A stretch of 64,000 nt of DNA from Shinella zoogloeoides. GTDB taxonomy: Bacteria; Pseudomonadota; Alphaproteobacteria; Rhizobiales; Rhizobiaceae. The DNA lies in NCBI RefSeq assembly GCF_033705735.1, contig NZ_CP131130.1, forward strand, positions 1,739,001-1,803,000, read 5' to 3'. The notes below the pieces were generated by a model. That model saw only the letters and a program-made list of their open reading frames with translations, made no database searches and was not told the DNA's origin. Below, in pieces: positions 1 through 9,270 of the stretch (the first letter of the stretch is position 1; the number at the start of each line of letters is the position of its first letter). The position numbers were made by a program, and so were the translations under genes.

Positions 1-1032
1 GGGGCCTATCTGTCCGAACTTCTCCTCGAAAAGGGCTATACGGTTCACGGCATCAAGAGGCGTTCCTCCTCCTTCAACACCGATCGCATCGAGCACCTCT
101 ACGAAGACCCTCATGTCGAAGATCCGCGGTTCATCCTGCATTTCGGCGATATGACGGACAGCACGAACCTGATCCGCGTCGTGCAGGAAACCCAGCCCGA
201 CGAGATCTACAACCTGGCCGCCCAGAGCCATGTGCACGTCTCCTTCGAGACCCCCGAATACACGGCCAACGCCGACGGCATGGGCACGCTGCGCCTTCTG
301 GAGGCCATCCGCCTGCTCGGCCTGACCGGCAAGACCCGCTTCTATCAGGCGTCCACGTCCGAGCTCTACGGCAAGGTGCAGGAAGTGCCGCAGAGCGAGA
401 CGACGCCGTTCTATCCACGATCCCCCTATGCCGCCGCCAAGCTCTACGCCTACTGGATCGTCGTCAATTACCGCGAGGCCTACGGCATGCACGCCTCCAA
501 CGGCATTCTGTTCAACCACGAAAGTCCCATTCGCGGTGAAACCTTCGTCACGCGCAAGATCACCCGCGCAGCGGCGGCCATTCGCCTCGGTCTCCAGGAC
601 AAGCTCTACCTCGGGAACCTCAACGCGAAACGTGACTGGGGCCATGCCCGCGAGTATGTTCGGGGCATGTGGCTGATGCTTCAGCAGGAAATCCCCGACG
701 ATTACGTCCTGGCCACCGGCGAAACCCATACCGTGCGCTCCTTCGTCGAAAAGGCCTTTGCGAAACTCGACATCGCCATCGAATGGCGTGGTGAGGGCGT
801 CGACGAAAAGGGATACGACAAGGCCTCCGGACGCCTCCTCATAGAAGTCGATCCGCGTTACTTCCGCCCCACCGAAGTCGAGCTCCTCATCGGCAACCCG
901 GCCAAGGCGCACCGCCAGCTCGGCTGGAAACATGAGATCAATCTCGACCAGCTCGTCGGTGAAATGGTCGAGCAGGATTTCAAGTCCATGCAGAGCAAGA
1001 CCTTCAACGCACAGAGCAACCCTCATGCGTGA
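1..1032 (+). CDS. gmd: GDP-mannose 4,6-dehydratase, 5' end cut by window
   Basis: Converts GDP-D-mannose to GDP-4-keto-6-deoxymannose, the first step to GDP-L-fucose and related deoxysugars; cytosolic, NADP-dependent short-chain dehydrogenase. The frame is open from base 1, and only the first dozen or so residues, including the glycine-rich nucleotide loop, are missing. Visible family signatures are the [15 protein letters not shown] stretch, the STSELYGK active-site segment, the [11 protein letters not shown]yr-x3-Lys pair and [15 protein letters not shown]. In the last one the usual SPRRGE reads SPIRGE, a single substitution in an otherwise well kept motif. The stop overlaps the next start by 8 bases, so gmd and fcl are translationally coupled. 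Identity is very sure from motifs and the fcl neighbour. Confidence 0.95.
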   Translation, partial: GAYLSELLLEKGYTVHGIKRRSSSFNTDRIEHLYEDPHVEDPRFILHFGDMTDSTNLIRVVQETQPDEIYNLAAQSHVHVSFETPEYTANADGMGTLRLLEAIRLLGLTGKTRFYQASTSELYGKVQEVPQSETTPFYPRSPYAAAKLYAYWIVVNYREAYGMHASNGILFNHESPIRGETFVTRKITRAAAAIRLGLQDKLYLGNLNAKRDWGHAREYVRGMWLMLQQEIPDDYVLATGETHTVRSFVEKAFAKLDIAIEWRGEGVDEKGYDKASGRLLIEVDPRYFRPTEVELLIGNPAKAHRQLGWKHEINLDQLVGEMVEQDFKSMQSKTFNAQSNPHA

Positions 1033-1993
1033 GGGCGCCTACAACCTTGCCGGCAAGAGAGTCTTCGTCGCCGGGCATCGTGGAATGGTCGGGGCCGCGA
1101 TCGTCCGGCGTCTCGCGCAGGAAGATTGCGACATCCTGACCGCGACGCGGAAAGAGCTCGACCTCACCCGCCAGGCCGATGTCGAGGCATGGATGGAGGA
1201 CCACCGCCCCGACGCCGTCTTCCTGGCCGCCGCGAAAGTCGGTGGCATCCTGGCGAACGACACCTATCCGGCGGAATTCCTGTACGAGAATCTCGTTCTC
1301 GAGACCAATATCATTCACGCCGCGCACCGGGTGAAAGTGCAGAAGCTGCTGTTCCTCGGCTCCTCCTGCATCTATCCGAAGTTTGCCGATCAGCCCATTG
1401 TGGAAGAGGCCCTGCTTAAGGGAGAGCTGGAGCCGACCAACGAGTGGTACGCGATCGCCAAGATCGCGGGCATCAAGCTTTGCCAAGCCTACCGCAAGCA
1501 GTATGGCGACGACTTCATCTCCGCCATGCCGACCAATCTCTATGGGCCGGGCGACAATTTCGACCTGACGTCCAGCCATGTGGTGCCGGCGCTGATCCGC
1601 AAGGCCCACCAGGCAAAGGTCGACGGTCTGCCGGAGCTTACCGTCTGGGGCACGGGAACACCGCGGCGTGAGTTCCTGCACGTCGATGACTGCGCCGACG
1701 CCTGCGTCCACCTGATGAAGAACTATTCCGGCGATGGGCACATCAATGTCGGGCTCGGCGAGGACGTGACGATCCTGGAACTGACCCGGCTCATCTGCAA
1801 GGTCGTCGGCTTCACGGGGGAAATCGTGCACGATCTCTCCAAGCCGGATGGCACGCCGCGCAAGCTGATGAGTGCGGCGAAGTTGCGCGCACTCGGCTGG
1901 AATCCGCGCATAGGGCTGGAAGAGGGCATCGCCGACGCATACCGGGCGTTTCTGGATGGAGACTATACCGAGCGCACACGGCAGGCCTCCTGA
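1025..1993 (+). CDS. fcl: GDP-L-fucose synthase
   Basis: Epimerase/reductase that turns the Gmd product into GDP-L-fucose for surface polysaccharide. About 322 residues, normal for the family. It has an N-terminal Rossmann start ([18 protein letters not shown]), the GSSCIYP motif, the YAIAKIAG Tyr-x3-Lys catalytic pair, and the GPGDNFD and RREFLHVDD segments typical of Fcl/WcaG. I chose the ATG inside the end of gmd because homology begins at once ([15 protein letters not shown]). The frame stays open upstream, but that stretch only shadows gmd. Forms an operon with gmd and probably the glycosyltransferase that follows about 30 bases later. Confidence 0.95.
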   Translation: MREGAYNLAGKRVFVAGHRGMVGAAIVRRLAQEDCDILTATRKELDLTRQADVEAWMEDHRPDAVFLAAAKVGGILANDTYPAEFLYENLVLETNIIHAAHRVKVQKLLFLGSSCIYPKFADQPIVEEALLKGELEPTNEWYAIAKIAGIKLCQAYRKQYGDDFISAMPTNLYGPGDNFDLTSSHVVPALIRKAHQAKVDGLPELTVWGTGTPRREFLHVDDCADACVHLMKNYSGDGHINVGLGEDVTILELTRLICKVVGFTGEIVHDLSKPDGTPRKLMSAAKLRALGWNPRIGLEEGIADAYRAFLDGDYTERTRQAS

Positions 1994-2024
1994 CCGTCCT
2001 CCAAGCCGAAGCCGGAGAGCACTG

Positions 2025-3101
2025 GTGGATCATCCTATTCGAATCGCGCACTTCTCGCCTCTCGATGATACGCGGGGCGGGATATCGACGGTGGTTTCCA
2101 ACTATCGGGGATCCGAGCTAGCCCGCGCGTTCGAGATGACCTTCAAACAGACCCATGCAGACGGCTCGCGTGTGAAAAAGCTTGCTGTGGCAGGTCGCGC
2201 CCTTATGCAAGCCGTGAGATTGGCCCTGCACCGCCCGCCGGACATGATCCATGTCCATGTCGGCGACTTTCCCAGCCTTTATCGCAAGGCGGCCGTCATC
2301 CTGCCGCTTCTGATGCGGAGAACGAAAAGCATCCTTCATTTCCACGGCGCGAACTTCATGGTCGAATATGCCAGGCTGCCGCATGGGCGTCGACGGTTCG
2401 TACGATGGTTCCTGCGGCGGTTCGATGTCGTTCTATGCCTGTCGGAAAGCTGGCGCCGCGACCTGACGGCGGAATTCGGGCTGTCGCAAGCCGTGGTGCT
2501 GCCCAACGCGGTATCCGTGCCTGCCCTGCAATCGCCAGGACGAACGTCGCCGGAAGAGCCGCTGGAACTGCTGTTCATGGGCTTGATCGGCGAGCGCAAG
2601 GGCCTCTTCGACCTTCTGGAGGCGATGGAAGCCGCATGCCGACGGGGCGTGGAAGTCCGCCTTGCCATCGGCGGAAACGGCGATGTGGAGCGTCTGACGG
2701 GCCGCCTGTCCGCATCTCCGGCGCTGGCCGGGCGTGTCCGCTATCTGGGCTGGATCGGGGGCAAGGAACGGGAGCAGGCTTTCCTTTCCGCTCACACCTA
2801 CGTCCTTCCCTCCTATGCGGAAGGCATGCCGATGTCCGTACTGGAGGCCATGTCCTATGGATTGCCCGTCGTCAGTTGTCCCGTGGGAGGCATTCCCGAG
2901 TTGGTGGATGACCGTTCGGCCATCCTGGTTCAGCCCGGCGACACGGAGCGCCTCGCAGATGCCATCTGCCGGCTCGCGAAGGATGAAACGGCACGGCGGG
3001 AAATGGCGCAGGCAGCAGCGGATCGCGTGCGCGCGCATTTCGACCTGCATCACCACAACATGCGACTTGCTTCGATCTACCGCGCCCTGCATTCGCGTTA
3101 G
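2025..3101 (+). CDS. Glycosyltransferase family 4 (GT-B fold)
   Basis: Likely transfers a sugar from a nucleotide donor onto a growing exopolysaccharide or lipopolysaccharide; given its place after gmd-fcl, fucose is possible but unproven. About 358 residues. The N-terminal half starts with IRIAHFSPLDDTRGGIS, the acceptor-domain opening. The C-terminal half has GLIGERKGLFDLLEA and the EGMPMSVLEAMSYGLPVV segment with the donor-binding E-x7-E motif of GT4 enzymes. The GTG start at 2025 has GGAGAG a few bases upstream. An in-frame ATG at 1956 would overlap fcl by 38 bases and add non-homologous sequence. Family call is firm, substrate unknown. Confidence 0.85.
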   Translation: MDHPIRIAHFSPLDDTRGGISTVVSNYRGSELARAFEMTFKQTHADGSRVKKLAVAGRALMQAVRLALHRPPDMIHVHVGDFPSLYRKAAVILPLLMRRTKSILHFHGANFMVEYARLPHGRRRFVRWFLRRFDVVLCLSESWRRDLTAEFGLSQAVVLPNAVSVPALQSPGRTSPEEPLELLFMGLIGERKGLFDLLEAMEAACRRGVEVRLAIGGNGDVERLTGRLSASPALAGRVRYLGWIGGKEREQAFLSAHTYVLPSYAEGMPMSVLEAMSYGLPVVSCPVGGIPELVDDRSAILVQPGDTERLADAICRLAKDETARREMAQAAADRVRAHFDLHHHNMRLASIYRALHSR

Positions 3102-3245
3102 GGCCCGGCACCATCTCCCGGACAAATCACGACCGCTAGCACGAAGAGAAAATCAGACTGATTTCGGAGCGTTCCGGTCAGTCTAGGGCGATGCTGAAGC
3201 AATCAGTCGCAAGCACTACCTGTTTCAGACAGGACGCAGGCTGAA

Positions 3246-3260
3246 AAGAGTAAAACTCTT
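3246..3260. terminator. Weak AT-rich hairpin downstream of tRNA-Lys
   Basis: A 6-bp inverted repeat (AAGAGT/ACTCTT, loop of three) lies about 50 bases beyond the tRNA 3' end. A T-rich run follows on the plus strand and a short TTTT on the minus strand. It could end the tRNA transcript, the glycosyltransferase transcript, or neither. The rest of 3102-3307 shows no gene. Confidence 0.35.
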
Positions 3261-3307
3261 GTTTTTGTAAAATGCGGGTTGGTAGAAAACCGCTAAGTAA
3301 TTGTATT

Positions 3308-3383
<76 letters not shown>

Positions 3384-3412
3384 ACTTGACCGCTGCTGCG
3401 GTGCTGGAGGGG

Positions 3413-3441
3413 CGTATAAAGGCGTTCTGGGGGCTTGTCTA
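3413..3441 (-). promoter_or_regulatory. Candidate promoter of tRNA-Lys
   Basis: On the minus strand TAGACA and TATACG are separated by exactly 17 bases and end about 30 bases before the tRNA. This is a reasonable housekeeping-sigma arrangement for an alphaproteobacterial tRNA gene. Seen by eye only. Confidence 0.5.
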
Positions 3442-3501
3442 TACCGCGGTTTGAAAAAAATGCGTCTTGGCGCAAATTTCTTCCGCAGCGCAAAAAAGAC
3501 G

Positions 3502-4416
3502 TCACAAATCCAGCGTTCCGGTGGCGATGCGGACGGCTTCCCCGCCGATGCGTGCGCCGGCGATCGTTCCGCCCGAGATGTCGAGATGGAGGTGGATGAG
3601 CGACGGGCGGCCCATTTCGACGCCCTGCTCGATGAGGAACGGGTGGTGGCCGTCGACGAGCTTGTCGAAGAAGTGGATGGCGCCGGACATGGCGGCGACG
3701 GCCGAGCCGGTCGCAGGGTCCTCGGTGATGCCCATGTCGGGCGCGAACATGCGGGCGTGGAACTTCGCATTGTGGTTCACGCCGGCGCGGCAATAGAGAT
3801 AGGCGGATGCCAGCCGCCCCTCGGCGAAGGGCGCGCAACGCTCCCAGAGCATCGGATCGAACTCCACGGCCGCCGCCGCGGCGAGATCATGCACCGGCAC
3901 CATCACGAAGGCGACGCCCGCGCTCCACAGCGACGGAACGTGATTCTCGAAACCGATCTGCGCCGGCTTCAGGCTGAACGCATCCGCGAGCGCCTGTTTG
4001 TCGAAGGCGGCGTCGAGCCGAGCGGATTTGCGCGGCAGGTCGAATTCGGCAAAGGACGCCTTGCCGCCGGCAAGGCGCGTGGCGCAGCGCACCGGGCCGA
4101 CATTCTCCTCCAGCACGCTGACCTGGTCGCGCGGCTCCCGCCCGCCCTCGCCCGCTTCGGCGATGGCGATCGCGGCCCCCACGGTCGGGTGGCCGGCGAA
4201 GGGCAGCTCGCGGCCGGGCGTGAAGATGCGCAGGCGCGCGGTATGCCCCGCCTTTTCCGGCGGCAGCACGAAGACGGTTTCCGACAGGTTGAACTCCCCG
4301 GCGATGCGCTGCATCGCATCATCGTCGAGACCCTCGGCATCGAAGACGACCGCCAGCGGGTTGCCGGCAAGCCGCGTGTCGGTGAAGACGTCGTAGATGG
4401 CGTAGCGGCGGGACAA
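3502..4416 (-). CDS. PhzF family protein (isomerase/epimerase-like)
   Basis: Member of the PhzF/YddE family, whose fold resembles diaminopimelate epimerase; the founding enzyme isomerises dihydro-hydroxyanthranilate in phenazine synthesis. Most chromosomal homologues have unknown substrates, and no phenazine genes are near. 304 residues, full length. Signatures include the FTDTRLAGNPLAVV opening, the catalytic glutamate in NLSETVFV (about residue 46), FTPGRELPFAGHPTVGAA and the ITEDPATGSAVAAM substrate loop. The start is a TTG preceded by GGGAGAA at good spacing; no in-frame ATG competes nearby. Stands alone on the minus strand. Confidence 0.85.
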   Translation of the reverse strand: MSRRYAIYDVFTDTRLAGNPLAVVFDAEGLDDDAMQRIAGEFNLSETVFVLPPEKAGHTARLRIFTPGRELPFAGHPTVGAAIAIAEAGEGGREPRDQVSVLEENVGPVRCATRLAGGKASFAEFDLPRKSARLDAAFDKQALADAFSLKPAQIGFENHVPSLWSAGVAFVMVPVHDLAAAAAVEFDPMLWERCAPFAEGRLASAYLYCRAGVNHNAKFHARMFAPDMGITEDPATGSAVAAMSGAIHFFDKLVDGHHPFLIEQGVEMGRPSLIHLHLDISGGTIAGARIGGEAVRIATGTLDL

Positions 4417-4498
4417 GGCATTCTCCCTATTCGATTTTCGGCCGTAAGCCTGCCCGAGCGGCCGGCCGCGGGCAAGTGGAAATGAGCCGCGGGACGGC

Positions 4499-5605
4499 TC
4501 ACAGGTCGAGTGTCATGACCACCGGGCAGTGATCGGAGGCCTTGGGCCGGTCCCAGCCGACGCGCGGATAGCGCTCCACCTCCTGCCCCGGCGGGAAGAG
4601 TGTGCGGAAGGGCTGGCCGGCACGGATGATTTCCGGAACATGGTGGGCATTGCGCTCGGCAAGCGACGGCGAAAGCCAGATATAGTCGAGCTGGCAGAGA
4701 TGGCGCTCCTCCGGCCCGCGGCTGTGATAGAGCGTCCAGCGGTCGTCCACCGGCCGGCGCAGCATCGGGTTCACGGCAAAGCCATCCGCGGTGAAGGCAT
4801 CAAGCGCGCTGACGTCCTCCTTGCGCGGGATGAAGCGATAGCCATTGCGCCTGTCGCCCTCGATGGCGAGTTTTTCCTGATAGTCGTTCATGTCGCCGCA
4901 GATGGCGAATGCCTTGTCCGCCGTGCGGCCGGGACCGAATCGGTCCTCGACGATGCGGCGCACGGCCCTCGCCTCCGCCATGCGCACGGGCATGGTGGAC
5001 TGGCGGCCGTCCATGCCGTCCCGTCCCGGGCCCATCGATTTGAAATGCACGACATAGAGTGTCAGCGGCCGCCCGCCGATGCGCAGGTCCATCTCCAGGC
5101 AATCGCGCTTGAAAATCTTGTCGTTCTGGTCGATGCCCGGCCCGAGATCAGGCGTATAGAGACCGAAATCGCGATAGGTGACGCCGGCATGGCTGCGGAT
5201 ATCGACGCATTCGATGCGCTGGCCGTCGCGCGTTTCCTCGCGCATCAGCACGGAGACGTCGATGCCGCGGCTGTCATTGCCCTCGATGAGGTATTTCTGA
5301 CGGTAGCCGTTGCCCACCATGCGGAAGAGATAGCCATATTCGAAGGCCTGCAGGGCGGCCATGTTGTCGGTCTCCTGCAGGCAGAGGATGTCGGCATCCG
5401 CATCGGCGATGGCGAGCGCCGAATGCTGGCGGGCATCGTCCGTATGCGCGATGGTGCGCGCCTCCTCCAGCCGCTGGTATTCCGCCTCGTTGCGGATGTC
5501 GAAAAGGCGCAGCACGCGATCCTGGCGAGTCTGATTGCGGAAACCCGTGAAATCGAAACGGGTCATGAGGTTTTCGATATTGAAGGTGGCAAGGCGTAGC
5601 GACAT
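4499..5605 (-). CDS. Endonuclease/exonuclease/phosphatase family protein
   Basis: Metal-dependent phosphoesterase of the DNase I-like fold. The substrate (nucleic acid, phospholipid or inositol phosphate) cannot be told from sequence. About 368 residues. Hallmarks in order are LRLATFNIENL, ILCLQETDN with the metal-binding Glu, VVHFKSMG, AICGDMNDYQE with the Asp-x-Asn pair, LDYIWLS, and the C-terminal KASDHCPVVMTLDL with the catalytic Asp-His. No signal peptide is apparent. I took the ATG of MSLRLATF because GGAAGGA lies just upstream; a longer frame to 5683 would run up to the end of the regulator gene. Confidence 0.85.
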   Translation of the reverse strand: MSLRLATFNIENLMTRFDFTGFRNQTRQDRVLRLFDIRNEAEYQRLEEARTIAHTDDARQHSALAIADADADILCLQETDNMAALQAFEYGYLFRMVGNGYRQKYLIEGNDSRGIDVSVLMREETRDGQRIECVDIRSHAGVTYRDFGLYTPDLGPGIDQNDKIFKRDCLEMDLRIGGRPLTLYVVHFKSMGPGRDGMDGRQSTMPVRMAEARAVRRIVEDRFGPGRTADKAFAICGDMNDYQEKLAIEGDRRNGYRFIPRKEDVSALDAFTADGFAVNPMLRRPVDDRWTLYHSRGPEERHLCQLDYIWLSPSLAERNAHHVPEIIRAGQPFRTLFPPGQEVERYPRVGWDRPKASDHCPVVMTLDL

Positions 5606-5689
5606 GAGGTCCTTCCGGATAGGCCCACCGAGTGTAACCGGCTGACCGGCAATGGAAAGCGCCTTTTCGCACCCACCGGACACGAAGCC

Positions 5690-6106
5690 TCAAAGCGTGG
5701 TCAGCAACAGGCTCGTCTCGGATTTCGACACGCCATCCATGGCACGCACGCCGCGCAGCACCCGCTCGAACTCGACGAGGTTCTCCGCCTGGATTTCCGC
5801 GATGAGGTCCCAGGCGCCGTTGGTGGTGTGGAGCGCGCGCACCTCCGGTATGCCGCGCAGCGCCTTTATCGCGGCGAGCGTCTTCTGGCCGGTGATCTCG
5901 ATCATCATGACGGCGCGCACGGCATGGGGATCGTCTGCCTCGGTCACCCGCACGGTGAAGCCGGCGATGACGCCGTCGCGCTCCAGCCGGTCGATGCGGT
6001 TCTGCACGGTGCCGCGGGAAACCTTCAGCTCCGCCGCAAGCGCCGAAAGCGAGGCGCGGCCATCCTTGCGCAGAAGGGCGAGAAGCTTGCGGTCCGTCGT
6101 GTCCAT
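5690..6106 (-). CDS. Lrp/AsnC family transcriptional regulator
   Basis: DNA-binding regulator that senses amino acids or related ligands. 138 residues, the usual short Lrp length. It has an N-terminal helix-turn-helix (ALLRKDGRASLSALAAELKVSRGTVQNRIDRLERDG, about residues 8-43) and a C-terminal RAM/ACT-like domain with GAWDLIAEIQ. It is transcribed away from the RocB-like peptidase gene across a 140-base gap that carries phased CCTGCCGAAA repeats, so it probably controls that gene and itself. Family certain, ligand unknown. Confidence 0.9.
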   Translation of the reverse strand: MDTTDRKLLALLRKDGRASLSALAAELKVSRGTVQNRIDRLERDGVIAGFTVRVTEADDPHAVRAVMMIEITGQKTLAAIKALRGIPEVRALHTTNGAWDLIAEIQAENLVEFERVLRGVRAMDGVSKSETSLLLTTL

Positions 6107-6110
6107 CGAT

Positions 6111-6240
6111 CCTGCCGAAATGCCAGTTTCACCTGCCGAAAGGACAATATTGCCTGCGATTTTTCCAGGAAATTGCCGTTTCGCCTGCCATCGCTCTTGG
6201 CTAGCCTTCCCCTTCCTTCAATGCAACAGCTTTCGGCAGG
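6111..6240. promoter_or_regulatory. Phased repeats in the asnC-type/rocB-type divergent promoter
   Basis: The 10-mer CCTGCCGAAA occurs at 6111 and again at 6132. A diverged copy, CCTGCGATTT, lies at 6153, giving an exact 21-base period (two helix turns). Its perfect reverse complement TTTCGGCAGG sits at 6231-6240, next to the start of the peptidase gene. Such phasing is what an oligomeric Lrp-type regulator binding one DNA face would need. The binding role is inferred. Confidence 0.55.
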
Positions 6241-6246
6241 CCCGTC

Positions 6247-7890
6247 ATGACCAACGAAACCGCCCTCGGCACCGCCGCCGCCCGCACGCGCGAACTCTCC
6301 CTTATGATGACCCGCTGGCCGAGCGTGACGGGCTCGCCGGACGAGGCGGACTTTTCCGAACGGCTGCGGGCGCATCTTGCCGAAACGCCCTATTTCCGCC
6401 GCCACCCGGACCGGCTCTTCACCGTAGACAGCCACGGCGAGCCGCTGACCCGGAGCGTCGTCGCGCTGGTGCGCGGAAGCGGGCGGAAAACCGTGGTGCT
6501 GGCCGGCCATTTCGATACGGTCTCCATCGCCAATTACGGCACGCTTGCGCCGCTCGCCTGCGATCCCGAGCCGCTGACGGAGGCCCTGACGAAGGAGCTT
6601 CGCAGCCGCCCCCTCAATGGAGCGGAGGAGAAGGCGCTCGAGGATTTCGAGAGCGGCGACTTCATCGCCGGGCGCGGCCTCCTCGACATGAAGAGCGGCC
6701 TCGCCGCAGGCATCGAGGCGCTGGAGCGCTTTGCCGGGCTGGAGGCGCCGGAAGGCAACATCCTCTTCGTCGCGACGCCCGACGAGGAGAACCGCTCGCG
6801 CGGCATGCGCAGCCTGCGCAACGCCCTACCCGCAATCGCGCGCCGCTTCGATCTCGACATCGTCGCCGGCATCAATCTCGATGCGTCGAGCTGCGAGCGC
6901 GACGGCGAGGAAGGCCGGGCGGTCTATCTCGGCTCCATCGGCAAGTTCGCGCCCTTCGCCTTCGTCATCGGCCGGCCGACCCATGCCGGCTATCCGTTCA
7001 ACGGCACCAGCGCCCACCGCATCAGCGCCGAGATCACCCGCGCCATGGACACCGTGCCGGAACTCAGCGACGAGGCCTTCGGCGAGCGCTCGCCGCCGCC
7101 CGTCTGCCTCGAGGCCCGCGACATCCGCGACGGCTATGACGTGACGACGCCGGATCGCGTCTGGCTGTCCTTCAACTGGCTGACTCACCGCCGCAGCGCC
7201 GGCGATATCCTCGCCGAATTCCACACCATCGTTTCCGGCGCGCTGCGAACGGCGCTCGATGCGCAGGACGCCAACGCCGCCCGCTACCGGGGCCGCGAGC
7301 CCATCAGGACGGAAGGCCTCGTGCTGACCTATGCCGCGCTTGTGGAGCGGGTGGAGGCGCGCGGCGGGGCGGATGCACTGGCGCGTCTCGCCGCGCTCGA
7401 CCGGGCGCTTTCCGGCGGCACCGATCCGCTGAAGGTCAGCCGCGAAATCGTCTCGGCCGCAACCACCGAGGCCGGCATCGAGGGGCCGGCCGTGATCGTC
7501 GGCTTCGGCAGCCTGCACTATCCGCTGGTGCATCTCGAACAGTCCGGGGCGGGACGCGCCCTCCGGGAAAGGTTCCGGCGCGTGATGGACGAGACCGCGC
7601 GCAGGCATGGCACCGCGATCAAGTTCAAGCAGATCTTCGCCGGCATTTCCGACATGAGCTTCTTCGGCCACCGGCCGGATGCGGGCGAGACAGGATTGCT
7701 GGCCGCCAACACCCCGTCGGCCGCCTTCACAGACGATGTGCCGGAAGGGCTGCTTTCCTTCCCGACGGTCAATATCGGGCCGTGGGGGCGCGATTATCAC
7801 CAGAAGTGGGAGCGTGTGCACGCGCCCTACACGTTCGGGGTTCTGCCGGACCTGGTCTTCGAATCGGCGCTGGCCTGCTTACGTGAATAA
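6247..7890 (+). CDS. M20 family peptidase, RocB-like
   Basis: Zinc-dependent amidohydrolase/peptidase of the M20 fold, closest in layout to Bacillus RocB (arginine utilisation), whose exact reaction is not settled. 547 residues, in the RocB range. Metal-site signatures are LAGHFDTVS (His88, Asp90), GRGLLDMKSGLAAGIEA and the DEENRSRG acid pair. The C-terminal part is longer than in ordinary M20 carboxypeptidases and contains SDMSFFGHRP and NIGPWGRDYHQKWERVH. It is divergent from the AsnC regulator and upstream, facing, of an aminotransferase gene, which fits amino-acid catabolism. The start is an ATG with only a weak GCAGG ribosome site that is part of the inverted repeat copy. Confidence 0.8.
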   Translation: MTNETALGTAAARTRELSLMMTRWPSVTGSPDEADFSERLRAHLAETPYFRRHPDRLFTVDSHGEPLTRSVVALVRGSGRKTVVLAGHFDTVSIANYGTLAPLACDPEPLTEALTKELRSRPLNGAEEKALEDFESGDFIAGRGLLDMKSGLAAGIEALERFAGLEAPEGNILFVATPDEENRSRGMRSLRNALPAIARRFDLDIVAGINLDASSCERDGEEGRAVYLGSIGKFAPFAFVIGRPTHAGYPFNGTSAHRISAEITRAMDTVPELSDEAFGERSPPPVCLEARDIRDGYDVTTPDRVWLSFNWLTHRRSAGDILAEFHTIVSGALRTALDAQDANAARYRGREPIRTEGLVLTYAALVERVEARGGADALARLAALDRALSGGTDPLKVSREIVSAATTEAGIEGPAVIVGFGSLHYPLVHLEQSGAGRALRERFRRVMDETARRHGTAIKFKQIFAGISDMSFFGHRPDAGETGLLAANTPSAAFTDDVPEGLLSFPTVNIGPWGRDYHQKWERVHAPYTFGVLPDLVFESALACLRE

Positions 7891-7894
7891 GCTG

Positions 7895-8031
7895 CCCCTC
7901 ATCCGGCCTGCCGGCCACCTTCTCCCCGCAAGCGGGGAGAAGGAGATATGCCGCCAAGGCTTCCCAACAAATGGCCCTTCATGGGGCAGGTTCCCTCTCC
8001 CCGCTTGCGGGGAGAGGGTTAGGGTGAGGGG
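7895..8031. repeat. RIME-like palindromic intergenic repeat
   Basis: A mosaic of two long palindromes lies between two convergent genes. TTCTCCCCGC-AAGCGGGGAGAA stands near the left end and CCTCTCCCCGC-TTGCGGGGAGAGG near the right. The outer ends CCCCTCATCC and GGGTGAGGGG are also complementary. This matches the Rhizobium-specific intergenic mosaic element type as I know it. A shorter relative lies near 51762. It may serve as a transcription barrier between the convergent genes. Confidence 0.75.
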
Positions 8032-8046
8032 CAACCCCGCACTGCC

Positions 8047-9270
8047 TTACGCCGCCATGCGCTCGCTGCCCAGCAGCCGGCCGAGGCGGGAAATGCCCTC
8101 CTCGATCGTCGCGGCATCGGCGCAGGAGAAGCTGAGGCGCAGCGTGTTGGCGCCGCTGCCGTCGGCATGGAAGGCCTGTCCCGGCACGAAGGCGACCTTC
8201 TCCGTCTCGATGGAACGGGCGAGCAGCTTCGCGCCGTCCATCCCGGCGGGCAGCGTCACCCAGACGAACATGCCGCCCTCGGGCCGCGTCCAGCTCACGC
8301 CCTCCGGCATATACCTGTCGAGCGCCGCCAGCATGGCATCGCGGCGCTGGCTGTAGGCGGCGCGGATCTTCGCGACCTGCGCGTCGAAACCGTGCGCGGC
8401 GACATGGGCGATGGCGATCTGGTTGATCGTGGAGGAGTGCAGGTCCGCCGCCTGCTTCATCAGCACCAGCTTGCGGATGACCGGCGCGGCCGCGACGATG
8501 TAGCCGACGCGAAGGCCCGGCGCGAGCGTCTTGGAGAAGCTGCCGCAATAGATGGTGCGCGCGGCGCCGATATTGCCCTTCCTGGCAATCTCCAGCGCCA
8601 GGATCGGCGGAATGGCCTCGCCGTCGTAACGCAGCGACTGGTAGGCCGCGTCCTCGATGACGGGAATGTCCAGCTCCTCGGCAAGCGCAAGCAGCTTTTC
8701 GCGGCCGGCGCGATCCACCGTCTCACCGGTCGGATTGGCGAAGTCGGCGGAAAGGTAGGCGAACTTGACCCGCCCGCCCGCCTCCGCCGCCGTCGCGCGG
8801 TAGGCTTCGGGCGTGCGGTTGCCGGAAAGGTTCAGCCGGTCATAGGTCGGTTCATAGGCGTTGAAGGCCTGCAGCGCGCCGAGATAGGTCGGCCAGGTGA
8901 CGAGCGCCGTATCCTTCGGAGAGAGGAAGAGCTTGCCGAGATAGTCGAGCCCCTGCTGCGAGCCGGAGACGATGAAGACGTTCTCCGCCGTGCAAGGAAT
9001 TCCGATGCTGCCCATCTCGCCGGCCAGCCAGTCGCGCAGCGGCCTGTAGCCCTCGCTGACGGAATATTGCAGGCCCGCCGCCGCGCCATCGCCTACAAGC
9101 GCCTCGGCATAGGCCGCCGCAAAGGCGTCCTTCGGAAACAGCGCGGGGTCGGGAATGCCGCCGGCGAAGGAGATGATGTCCGGCCGGTCCAGGAGTTTCA
9201 GCAATTCGCGGATTTCGGATGCCTTCATCCGCGACGCACGTGTCGCGAAGGCCTTGTCCCATTCGAACAT
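8047..9270 (-). CDS. PLP-dependent aminotransferase, class I/II
   Basis: Fold-type I aminotransferase resembling 2-aminoadipate/LysN-like and MocR-related enzymes. Likely acts on an amino acid, with 2-oxoglutarate or pyruvate as partner; substrate unknown. About 407 residues. Features are IISFAGGIPDPALFP near the N-terminus, the SGSQQGLDYLGKLF helix, DFANPTGETVDRAGR, EDAAYQSLRYDG and the Schiff-base lysine in YCGSFSKTLAPGLRVGY. The ATG of MFEWDKAFATR is preceded by GAGGAAAA. It ends convergent to the RocB-like gene with the mosaic repeat between. Confidence 0.85.
   Translation of the reverse strand: MFEWDKAFATRASRMKASEIRELLKLLDRPDIISFAGGIPDPALFPKDAFAAAYAEALVGDGAAAGLQYSVSEGYRPLRDWLAGEMGSIGIPCTAENVFIVSGSQQGLDYLGKLFLSPKDTALVTWPTYLGALQAFNAYEPTYDRLNLSGNRTPEAYRATAAEAGGRVKFAYLSADFANPTGETVDRAGREKLLALAEELDIPVIEDAAYQSLRYDGEAIPPILALEIARKGNIGAARTIYCGSFSKTLAPGLRVGYIVAAAPVIRKLVLMKQAADLHSSTINQIAIAHVAAHGFDAQVAKIRAAYSQRRDAMLAALDRYMPEGVSWTRPEGGMFVWVTLPAGMDGAKLLARSIETEKVAFVPGQAFHADGSGANTLRLSFSCADAATIEEGISRLGRLLGSERMAA

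Noticed and set aside
3502..4416. Phenazine biosynthesis cluster
   Set aside because: Only a PhzF-family protein is present; this family is widespread outside phenazine producers.
3451..4485. 344-codon plus-strand frame opposite the PhzF gene
   Set aside because: Shadow frame; PhzF motifs are intact on the minus strand.
7895..8031. CRISPR-like appearance of repeated GGGGAGA palindromes
   Set aside because: Only two palindromes, unequal in sequence, no regular spacers and no cas genes.
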